From a virus, in IMG/VR virus record IMGVR_UViG_3300032770_000030, positions 1 to 49,407 of that record: 49,407 bases of DNA; one strand, written 5' to 3'. The notes below the pieces were generated by a model that saw only the letters and a list, made by a program, of their open reading frames with translations, did not search any database and had not been told where the DNA came from. A program made the translations under genes and the position numbers. Shown in pieces: positions 37,214-43,928 of this stretch (position 1 is the stretch's first letter; each line of letters starts with the position of its first letter).

Positions 37214-38453
37214 CTGGCTTAAAGGGTTTATTGAATATGGGAATGTTGGAGAAGCCCCTGAGCATGTTCTGTTTTGGAGTGGTGTAAGTGCAATAGCCGG
37301 TGCGCTGGGGAGGAAGTGTTACTTTGACCAATACACATTCAAGTGGTTCCCAAACATGTACGTGGTTATCGTTGCGCCACCGGGCGTTATTGCCAAGACC
37401 ACGACGAGCGACCTCGCACTCAAACTCCTGCGCAAGGTGGACGATGTGTACTTCGGGCCGAACTGCCCAACGTGGCAAGCCCTGGTCTCTTCTTTCGAGA
37501 AAGCAGAACGGGTGGTGGAGTATGCCCCCGGAGAAGCGGTCCCGACCTACTCGCTTACGATCCAGAGTGGTGAGCTAGGCAACTTCCTGGACCCCGATGA
37601 TCGCAAGTTCATGGACATGCTCAACACCATGTGGGACTGCGGCCCCATCGAGAAGGCTACAAAGGGTGACGGCGAGGAGAAGGTCGAGCACCCATTCCTC
37701 AACATCGCCGCCTGCACCACGCCAAGCTGGTTGAGCGACAGCATCCCACCGTACATGATCGGCGGCGGCTTGGTGTCCCGAATCGTGTGGGTATATGCGG
37801 AGGACAAGGCCCGCTGTGTGGCCTACCCGGGACTGGAAATCCCGGCCACCATCCGAAAGGAGAAGGACACCCTGAAGCGCTATCTGATTGATGACCTGGG
37901 TGCCATCAGCCGACTGGAAGGACCCTTCACACTGACCCCCGAAGCCTACGAATGGGGCCGTGACTGGTACAGGCGGCACTGCGCACTTCACACAAGGGGA
38001 AAGGATGACACAAGGCTGGGCGGCTTCTACGCCCGCAAGCAAACCCATCTGCACAAGCTGGCAATGGTCCTGTCCGCCAGCAGAAGCGACTCCCGCATAA
38101 TCACCCTTGAGGATATCCAGTATGCCGACCGCGAGATCAGCGCCCTCGAAACCACGATGCTCGATATCTTCGAAGGTATCGGCAAGACCGAAACGGCCAA
38201 CGTTGCCGACCGACTGGCCGACTTCATCCGTCGCGCCGGTCCTGTAGGCGTCTCTATAAACACCGCCTTCTCCTACATCAGGGGAAGCCTGCCCAAGCCA
38301 AAGGACTTCGATGAGGTATGGAAGGGACTGAAGCGCAGTGGCATCATCAAGGTCGAGACCACTGGCCCCCAGCAAATCTTCATAGCGCTGCCAGCCGATA
38401 AAGCCGGTTCATCCACCCCTTCCCAAACGAAGGCCAATCCGAAAGAGACATAA
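37197..38453 (+). CDS. DUF3987-like phage ATPase / helicase-primase-related protein
   Basis: A 418-residue protein of the phage-replication DUF3987 type. The N-terminal block LFWSGVSAIAGALGRKCYF and NMYVVIVAPPG lead into a degenerate P-loop (PPGVIAKTTT, about 61-70) where the usual GKT glycine is Ala. Further landmarks are SGELGNFLD, FLNIAACTTPSWL and a C-terminal DNA-binding-like winged part. Such proteins commonly serve as phage helicases or primase partners. The loss of the P-loop glycine may reduce ATPase activity. Ends by overlapping the endolysin gene tail to tail. Confidence 0.65.
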   Translation: MRKLGDWLKGFIEYGNVGEAPEHVLFWSGVSAIAGALGRKCYFDQYTFKWFPNMYVVIVAPPGVIAKTTTSDLALKLLRKVDDVYFGPNCPTWQALVSSFEKAERVVEYAPGEAVPTYSLTIQSGELGNFLDPDDRKFMDMLNTMWDCGPIEKATKGDGEEKVEHPFLNIAACTTPSWLSDSIPPYMIGGGLVSRIVWVYAEDKARCVAYPGLEIPATIRKEKDTLKRYLIDDLGAISRLEGPFTLTPEAYEWGRDWYRRHCALHTRGKDDTRLGGFYARKQTHLHKLAMVLSASRSDSRIITLEDIQYADREISALETTMLDIFEGIGKTETANVADRLADFIRRAGPVGVSINTAFSYIRGSLPKPKDFDEVWKGLKRSGIIKVETTGPQQIFIALPADKAGSSTPSQTKANPKET

Positions 38454-38853
38454 GATGGAGTGTGTAAAGAGTAAGGTACTCGTGTTGCCTGCTACTGGGG
38501 AACTGCTGCACAGCCTGAAGGGTCGCAGGGCCAAAGACACCATCCGGCGTATATCCCACAAGCTGCTGCAGCAGCTTTGTTGCCGTTGCCCCACCCGACA
38601 TGACGCAAGCTGTCATGAACCAAAGGTCGAGATGACCTGGCACATCCCCGCAACGAAATTTTACCCAATAGTCGTTGTAGTAGATTTGTTCGGCTTCTGC
38701 TTTAGTGAGGTTGGGGATATCAAGCCCTGGGTAAGCCCGCTGCGAGATGCCGAAGTTAGTGGTGCCACCGGGATCGTTTGGGTCGCTGACAAGCCCCCCT
38801 TCATCCTCAAGGACAATAGCCACACAGTAATCAAAGTTCGGATCGGTAGACAT
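38380..38853 (-). CDS. Endolysin, GH108-like muramidase
   Basis: A 157-residue protein starting MSTDPNFDYCVAIVLEDEGG; the ExGG motif with SDPNDPGGTTNFGIS is the signature of glycosyl hydrolase family 108 N-acetylmuramidases. The C-terminal half (GYTPDGVFGPATLQAVQQ) looks like the peptidoglycan-binding part of this family. It has no signal peptide, so it needs a holin. It is the last gene of the late arm and overlaps the ATPase gene by 74 bases in convergent orientation. Confidence 0.8.
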   Translation of the reverse strand: MSTDPNFDYCVAIVLEDEGGLVSDPNDPGGTTNFGISQRAYPGLDIPNLTKAEAEQIYYNDYWVKFRCGDVPGHLDLWFMTACVMSGGATATKLLQQLVGYTPDGVFGPATLQAVQQFPSSRQHEYLTLYTLHLMSLSDWPSFGKGWMNRLYRLAAL

Positions 38854-38856
38854 AAT

Positions 38857-39042
38857 TTACCTGTGCTGTAGGAAGGTGCGCCACAACTCTAGAGCGGCCA
38901 CGCATGTCGCCGTAAGCCACCCAAGGACCTTGGCCGCTACGAAGGCACCCTTCCCCACAGCGACCATCTCCAGTATCTGATCCATCTGCGCCTGCATCTG
39001 GTCAAGCCTTTTCTCAAGGCAGTCAAAGCGTTCGTCGTTCAT
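38857..39042 (-). CDS. Holin-like coiled-coil membrane protein (XhlA type)
   Basis: A 61-residue protein with an N-terminal coiled coil (LEKRLDQMQAQMDQILEM) followed by a hydrophobic helix (GAFVAAKVLGWLTATCVAALEL) and a short basic end. This coil-plus-helix layout resembles XhlA holin-associated proteins. It sits between the protease and endolysin genes. The start overlaps the upstream gene by 20 bases. Confidence 0.6.
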   Translation of the reverse strand: MNDERFDCLEKRLDQMQAQMDQILEMVAVGKGAFVAAKVLGWLTATCVAALELWRTFLQHR

Positions 39043-39649
39043 GGTTGAAGTCTATCTTGTTGGTTGTTAGAAACTTCTTTATCGTCGTGCCCGAGATGAT
39101 GTTGCATAGGTGGTAGACGGGGGCGACGAACTCTTCCTTGCGCAGCACATCAAGACTGTCTACCAATCCCACATAGGCACCGTCGCTCGTGAACACTCCA
39201 CCTCCCGAGTTGCCGGGAGCGCATGGCGTTGTGATAAGGTCCCTGTCCTGGTAGTGTCCCAGGGTAAGCACCCAGTGCTCCCCGAGCGGGAAGCCAATAG
39301 TAAACACAGGCTCATATAGAGTCGGAGTCGGGCCGAACGAAACTGCCGGTGCGTCAAGGTCTTTTGTACCGCAAGCGACCGCGAGATCATCCTGGTCATT
39401 GTGCGCCACTTTCTTCATGGGGTACTCGGTGCCCGATGCCGTCGTGACTACAGGATCATCCACATCAGCCACATGACCGGCAGTTATGATGCAGCGTGGG
39501 TTGATGACGTTGCCCGTCCCCAAGGACCCGATCTGATCCCGCACCAGCACAGTCGTGGCCCTTGCCCTCAACCAGACTTCCCTATCTTTCCCCACCGTTG
39601 AGCAGCCGAGGGTCATCACTGCCACCAGCATCAATAGAACGTACTTCAT
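39023..39649 (-). CDS. Trypsin-like serine protease with probable lipoprotein signal, in the lysis cassette
   Basis: A 208-residue protein. Residues 1-16 form a signal sequence ending in GCS (lipobox-like TLGC; the -3 residue is not the usual Leu). The mature part is a chymotrypsin-fold protease with all triad motifs: His59 in ITAGHVAD, Asp88 in DDLAV, Ser148 in GNSGG. The start at 39649 follows GAGGAG seven bases upstream; an earlier TTG is weaker. Secretion to the periplasm, possibly anchored to a membrane, is inferred. Genes at this position usually encode spanins, so it might help disrupt the outer membrane or degrade periplasmic proteins. Confidence 0.7.
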   Translation of the reverse strand: MKYVLLMLVAVMTLGCSTVGKDREVWLRARATTVLVRDQIGSLGTGNVINPRCIITAGHVADVDDPVVTTASGTEYPMKKVAHNDQDDLAVACGTKDLDAPAVSFGPTPTLYEPVFTIGFPLGEHWVLTLGHYQDRDLITTPCAPGNSGGGVFTSDGAYVGLVDSLDVLRKEEFVAPVYHLCNIISGTTIKKFLTTNKIDFNHERRTL

Positions 39650-39905
39650 TTTTGCGCTCCTCAATAGCAGCGTTCAGGACATCCTGACGCTTAACAACTT
39701 CGTTGCGCATACTCTCAACGGCGGACTGTACCCCGCCAGTGCGTCGTGCGTTCTCGATTATCATAAGGGGGATCAAGGACAGTGTGCAGGTCCACTCATC
39801 CTTGGCGAGGCCAGTCTGCGGGTCCGTCATCTGGACATGCGTGTAGAGCATACATTGGTGCTCAATACACTCTTTCTTGAGGAACGGGCAGATAGGCGTC
39901 TTCAT
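39582..39905 (-). CDS. Small protein with Cys motif, possible lysis-region component
   Basis: A 107-residue protein with an early cysteine set (CPFLKKECIEHQCMLY, then WTCTLS) and a helical C-terminal half (VESMRNEVVKRQDVLNAAI). The cysteines could bind metal. It overlaps the protease gene by 68 bases. The helical, charged second half could act like an inner spanin part, but no signal anchor is seen. No family. Confidence 0.5.
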   Translation of the reverse strand: MKTPICPFLKKECIEHQCMLYTHVQMTDPQTGLAKDEWTCTLSLIPLMIIENARRTGGVQSAVESMRNEVVKRQDVLNAAIEERKNEVRSIDAGGSDDPRLLNGGER

Positions 39906-40450
39906 GACTTGTTGGCCAGAATGTGGTCGTAGTACTTGACCTGGGGTGTTGTGTAGCTGGGGGTGATGCCTGAGCCTGAGCCGGTGTACCCGATGTTGGC
40001 GTAGCCTGTGCCAATGGAGATGTTGGCGTTGCCTGTGCCAGTGGTGCCAGGCTCAAACACAGTACCCGCGCTAGAAGGGAAGTTAAAATAGGACCCCGCA
40101 CTACCATTCCCTGTGAAGAAGTAGCTACCACTGCCGGGACCGTGTTGGTGCCCTGAGTCGCTTGCGCCGTGGTTGTGGCCACTGTCACCGTGGTTGTGTG
40201 AAGGCATTTGGGAAACCGACAGGGTAAAGGTGTTGACGTTGAACGTCCCCCCATAGTTCCACGAGGACCAGGCCACTGAGCCACCACTACCGCCCCCCGA
40301 GCTTGAGTTGTAGCGAAACGACGTATCAGTGATAGACACAGAGGTCCAGCCCAGGGGTGCAGCAGACTGGGCCATAGGGATTTGTGTACCAGGCGGTGCA
40401 TACAGGTTCGTAATGACGAGCGCTGTTTCCGGGATCATTCCAGTAGTCAT
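39902..40450 (-). CDS. Tail collar / short tail fibre-like protein with HxH metal-binding tip
   Basis: A 182-residue protein. The middle shows PAPLGWTSVSI-type collar features (APPGTQIPMAQSAAPLGW) and then repeated histidine pairs (MPSHNHG, GHNHG, GHQHG) as in iron-binding tips of T4 gp12 or long tail fibres. The C-terminus (GITPSYTTPQVKYYDHILA) fits phage tail collar endings. ATG at 40450 in a TGATG overlap, six bases after GGAGAG. It may form the distal host-contact tip. Confidence 0.65.
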   Translation of the reverse strand: MTTGMIPETALVITNLYAPPGTQIPMAQSAAPLGWTSVSITDTSFRYNSSSGGGSGGSVAWSSWNYGGTFNVNTFTLSVSQMPSHNHGDSGHNHGASDSGHQHGPGSGSYFFTGNGSAGSYFNFPSSAGTVFEPGTTGTGNANISIGTGYANIGYTGSGSGITPSYTTPQVKYYDHILANKS

Positions 40451-40785
40451 CACTGGCTCTCCAGTCCACTCACCGTTAGGGTGAGGCCAGTTGCACTGGC
40501 GGCAGTTGCTATAAAGTCCCCAGCGTTCATGACTATGGTTCCTGTCCAGTGGAATGTCTGGTCCGCTGGTATCGAGGCATTGTATAGAACTGCATTAGCT
40601 GTACCCGCCGAGTTGCCTGTTGGCACTATGTAGAGTTGCACCGTGATGGCAGTAGCAGTGGTGTTGCAAATTTCATAGTCCTTGATAACGTCCTGGCGGG
40701 ATGCCGGTGTCGTGTACTGGGTTGTCGTTGCGGTGGCAATGGCTACCTGGACAAGACGAAGGTACTGTACGGTTGAGAAGGTCAT
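40450..40785 (-). CDS. Small beta-rich virion protein
   Basis: A 111-residue protein (ITVQLYIVPTGNSAGTAN, NASIPADQTFHWTGTIVM) that looks like a compact immunoglobulin-like or jelly-roll unit. Similar short proteins lie before tail collar genes in many phages and may be fibre components. Coupled to the tail-fibre gene. Confidence 0.5.
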   Translation of the reverse strand: MTFSTVQYLRLVQVAIATATTTQYTTPASRQDVIKDYEICNTTATAITVQLYIVPTGNSAGTANAVLYNASIPADQTFHWTGTIVMNAGDFIATAASATGLTLTVSGLESQ

Positions 40786-40786
40786 G

Positions 40787-41245
40787 TCAATGCCCCTTGA
40801 AAGTGTTCGCTACGGACTGGATAGCTCCCGCGATGGGGGAGACGCCGGTCACTGGGTGTGGTGTGGTGATCTTCTCGACCGAGCGGCCCATCACATACCC
40901 ACCTACGCCGAGGCGCAACAGGCTCCACATGTCCGATGGGATCGGGAGCGTGAGGCCGCAGTGGAAGATCGCCTGTAGGTAGGGCGCAAGAATATAGTTG
41001 TTGACCAGGATAGACATGAAGACGAACATGAGGCACGGACGCCACAGGGCGTTAAGGCCACCCTTGTTGGTTTCGGCGGTTATGACGCCCGCTTGGACGG
41101 TCATCTGCTGAATCTCGCCGGTCAGGTACATTTGCGCCAGCGCCTGCTTGGCGGCGGCTTGCTGCGCAGGATCGGGCACCACCCTTTCCACGATGGACTG
41201 AACGGCTCCTGCTACTGCGCTGATCGGATCAGTGACGAGTGCCAT
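40787..41245 (-). CDS. Holin of the 3TM superfamily
   Basis: A 152-residue protein. After an N-terminal helical region (PAQQAAAKQALAQMYLTG) come hydrophobic segments at about 66-92 (LWRPCLMFVFMSILVNNYIL) and 105-125 (LLRLGVGGYVMGRSVEKI), with a P-x-(L/M) turn between them. The pattern of an N-terminal helix with WRP-x(n) followed by the helices and GYVxGRSxEK is typical of holin_3TMs/GTA-type phage holins. It likely sets lysis timing before the endolysin gene downstream. Confidence 0.7.
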   Translation of the reverse strand: MALVTDPISAVAGAVQSIVERVVPDPAQQAAAKQALAQMYLTGEIQQMTVQAGVITAETNKGGLNALWRPCLMFVFMSILVNNYILAPYLQAIFHCGLTLPIPSDMWSLLRLGVGGYVMGRSVEKITTPHPVTGVSPIAGAIQSVANTFKGH

Positions 41246-41247
41246 AG

Positions 41248-41736
41248 TTAAACTCTATCGTGAGTGATTACTTCATTAGGATTAAACCTGGTCCCATCCG
41301 CCAGATACCGCTGAATGATCCAGATGCTGAACGGCAACATGTGGATGCCCGTATCCTTCCCGGTGTGGTGTTCCTTGCACAGAAGAATACCCTGCGCATC
41401 CATCGCATCCACGAAAGTTTCCGGGTGCTTGGGGTCGAAGGTCTTCCAGTCGAACAGCGGGAAGTCTTGTGCAATTATATCCCACCGCAGGGCCGCATCA
41501 ATGTAACAGCGCTCGATCCCAAAGTGGTGCGCCTCAAGAGGCCCAACCTCAGCCTCTGTCTTTTGGCAAATCCAGCAGCGCCCCGGCTCCCGCTTGATTG
41601 TGAACCCCAACAGCCCGCCCACCTTCATCAGGAACCGCTTGGTCTTCCTGAACAGGGCCGTCACCACCCTGTCATCATGCCTGGGTATCTCAACATCGAC
41701 CTCAAGCGTGGTCTTCTCTTCGTGTTCTTGGGTCAT
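41248..41736 (-). CDS. HNH-like zinc protein
   Basis: A 162-residue protein with CWICQ (CxxC), AHHFGIERCYIDAALRW and a second pair LCKEHHTGKDTGIHMLP. The C-x2-C ... HH ... C-x2-HH layout is that of HNH-type zinc nucleases, but the central Asn is replaced by His or another residue. It lies directly before a holin gene in the late arm; related proteins in phages are often placed next to terminase or lysis genes. Nuclease activity is not certain. Confidence 0.5.
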   Translation of the reverse strand: MTQEHEEKTTLEVDVEIPRHDDRVVTALFRKTKRFLMKVGGLLGFTIKREPGRCWICQKTEAEVGPLEAHHFGIERCYIDAALRWDIIAQDFPLFDWKTFDPKHPETFVDAMDAQGILLCKEHHTGKDTGIHMLPFSIWIIQRYLADGTRFNPNEVITHDRV

Positions 41737-41755
41737 CTCATCACCACTATCGTCA

Positions 41756-42616
41756 TCATTTCATCTCATAGACAATAACAACACCGTTTCCGCCATTACC
41801 ACCGCTCTCGGCTGGCTGATTTGCTTGATAATTTCCACCACAGCCACCTCCAGCGCCGTAACCTTGGGCGTTGTATCCTGCATTATTCCCCGAAGTACAA
41901 TAGGACATGCCAAGAGGAGAAGGACCACCTTGGGTGGAAGCAAAGGATGTCCCTCCACCAAAAACAATAAATCCCCCAGAACCCGCAAAACTTGTAAGAG
42001 TCAATGTAACATTGCTTATAGTTGGGGCGGAACTTCCAGGCCCCGCAGTAGAGTTAGTAGTGACAATTGAGGATGTACCACCTCCTGATATGCTAGCTCC
42101 CCCAGGGCAAGACACAAAAGAACCAAAAGAACTCGTCCCTCCTGCACTTCCTGCACCTCCTCCAGTCCCGCCACTTCCTCCAGTCCCAACCGTAACGGTC
42201 ACACCGCTAGGAACCGACTTCATATAGACCCTAGCGTAAGAGCCGGAGTACCCAGGGAAGCCAGTTGAACTTTGCCCACTCCCCGAAGCAGGCGCACCAC
42301 TAGCCCCACTTCCTGCGCCCATAACTTCAACGATAATTGAGGTGGTGCCAGGTGTTGGGTTATAGGTTCCCCCGGATGTGAACATCTGAATGTTTAGGAG
42401 ACCTGCCCCCAGCGTTATTGAAGTTATCCCACCTCCGTAGAAGATCGGGATCATGCCATCCGAGGCCATCGTCTTAGCAATAGCCGCACTATAGCTAGTA
42501 GCATCAATCCCGAAGGTTAGGTTCTTGAAGCTATTCCATAGCTTGAAGAACCAATCCTTGAATTGTCTCCAGTCGAAAGTCTGCCCACTGGGCGGCGGGT
42601 TGACGTTGTTAGTCAT
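41756..42616 (-). CDS. Glycine-rich tail fibre adhesin
   Basis: A 286-residue protein. The N-terminal 50 residues are a hydrophilic stalk-binding segment (FKDWFFKLWNSFKNLTFG). Then comes a polyglycine-rich body with repeated GGSGGTGGG-type loops (VEVMGAGSG, VTVTVGTGGSGG) ending in GGNGGNGVVIVYEM, the usual end of phage Gly-rich tail-tip adhesins. Such proteins fold into polyglycine II sandwiches and carry host specificity loops. The ATG at 42616 follows GGAG by eight bases; an earlier start ten codons upstream is less likely. It overlaps the ATP-grasp stop by eight bases. Confidence 0.7.
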   Translation of the reverse strand: MTNNVNPPPSGQTFDWRQFKDWFFKLWNSFKNLTFGIDATSYSAAIAKTMASDGMIPIFYGGGITSITLGAGLLNIQMFTSGGTYNPTPGTTSIIVEVMGAGSGASGAPASGSGQSSTGFPGYSGSYARVYMKSVPSGVTVTVGTGGSGGTGGGAGSAGGTSSFGSFVSCPGGASISGGGTSSIVTTNSTAGPGSSAPTISNVTLTLTSFAGSGGFIVFGGGTSFASTQGGPSPLGMSYCTSGNNAGYNAQGYGAGGGCGGNYQANQPAESGGNGGNGVVIVYEMK

Positions 42617-43928
42617 CTCCGTAGCTCCACGTCGTTGCAAACCCATTGGCTTTTAGCCGCTTGATGCCCTCTTTGCACCGATCCCCGATATCAGGACGCT
42701 GCCCATGGCTATTCGGCACCCTGATCTGCCCTACGATCCGATACGCATCAGCTTTAGCATCACTAACAGAGGGACCAGTACCCACAACAACAAGAGGCCA
42801 GCTTCCAGCAGTAGCAAAAAGGTCACGAGTGGACCATTTACCTTCTTCATATACTTCCTCTTCAGAAGCCATTACCTCACAGAGGTGAAGGTTCTTGATG
42901 TTTTCGTGGTTGATGCCGTAGATGGGAACGCCTTCGCAGTGCTCAGAAACCTTAGAGTTGTGCGGGAAGTTCGGCCCCACGATACAGACACCGATGCAAT
43001 GGTCCATGCTAACCTTAAGACTGTCTGTGCCGTGCACCAGGTCATACATCCATGTAACAGGGTCGCCTTTATGCATATGCTGGTTTAGGTAGAAGGCGGG
43101 CCAGCCCATACGCATGGTGAATTCAAGGGGCCACGGCACACCATCATCATCAATGATGACTGATACGTCAATGTTTCCTACGAACTTCAATGCTTTAAGG
43201 GCAGGTTCCAATGGGCGAAGTAACATCTCGAAGAGTTTACTATCTTCACAGTACTTAAGCGCTGTGCCCATTTCCCCGGTGTTAGGTCCCGTGTCCCCTG
43301 CGTAGAGTTGCTTGTGTTCAAAATTTTCCTCTAGTGCATTATTGAATCCATGTGGCCCGAACCACCCTGCCGTAGCGAACTCAACCCCTTTAGCTTTCTT
43401 TTGGAGGATAAAGTCCTGCTTGGCTGGGCCATAGATGCGTTGTGCCCTATGCATCATGGAGAGCATGTCATCAGGGCCACTGGCCACATACGAAAGGGAG
43501 CGATCAGCGTCTCCTATGGGCTTACAGGCATAACTATCATTGGTTGCTTTTACATGGAGCATTGCATCCTTGTAGCTACTGAACCTTGTGTAGGGAAGGA
43601 TCTGTGCGCCATGTGAAGAAAGGATATCTTGGCCCACTGTACGATCTAACTCCCACTCAGCAGATGCCTGATTTGCGCCGAAGATGGGATAGCCTGCCTT
43701 GAAGTATTGTTCAAGCTCTGCCCCATACTTGGCACTACAGGTCATAACAATGATATCTGCCCACTTCATATGGTCGCGCCAGTTTGACACTCTATGGGTC
43801 AGACCTTGCCCAATGCGCGGATACTTGCTGTTGGGGGTAAGAAAGTGTTTTACATCGTGACCCGCCCATTGCGCACGTAAACAGAAATCAACCCCTACAC
43901 CATAGCTATCAATGACAAGTACCTTCAT
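42609..43928 (-). CDS. PurD-like ATP-grasp enzyme in the virion/lysis arm
   Basis: A 439-residue protein with an ATP-grasp fold like glycinamide ribonucleotide synthetase (PurD). An N-terminal Rossmann-like pre-ATP domain (MKVLVIDSYGVGVDF) is followed by ATP-binding segments (CKPIGDADRS near 136-144, QKKAKGVEFATAGWF near 176-190). The PurD hallmark GDTGPNTGEMG is at 211-221, and the acidic EFTMRMGWPAF at 269-279 replaces the usual EFNVRFGDPET. The changed substrate-side residues (D to W, E to A, N to T) argue against purine synthesis. It probably ligates a carboxylate to an amine on an unknown substrate. It is coupled to the ejection-protein gene by an ATGA overlap. Confidence 0.75.
   Translation of the reverse strand: MKVLVIDSYGVGVDFCLRAQWAGHDVKHFLTPNSKYPRIGQGLTHRVSNWRDHMKWADIIVMTCSAKYGAELEQYFKAGYPIFGANQASAEWELDRTVGQDILSSHGAQILPYTRFSSYKDAMLHVKATNDSYACKPIGDADRSLSYVASGPDDMLSMMHRAQRIYGPAKQDFILQKKAKGVEFATAGWFGPHGFNNALEENFEHKQLYAGDTGPNTGEMGTALKYCEDSKLFEMLLRPLEPALKALKFVGNIDVSVIIDDDGVPWPLEFTMRMGWPAFYLNQHMHKGDPVTWMYDLVHGTDSLKVSMDHCIGVCIVGPNFPHNSKVSEHCEGVPIYGINHENIKNLHLCEVMASEEEVYEEGKWSTRDLFATAGSWPLVVVGTGPSVSDAKADAYRIVGQIRVPNSHGQRPDIGDRCKEGIKRLKANGFATTWSYGDD

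Noticed and set aside
42609-43928. A purine biosynthesis PurD enzyme
   Set aside because: The signature GDTGPNTGEMG fits, but the phosphoribosylamine-side motif is changed and the gene is in a virion operon, so I call it PurD-like ATP-grasp only.
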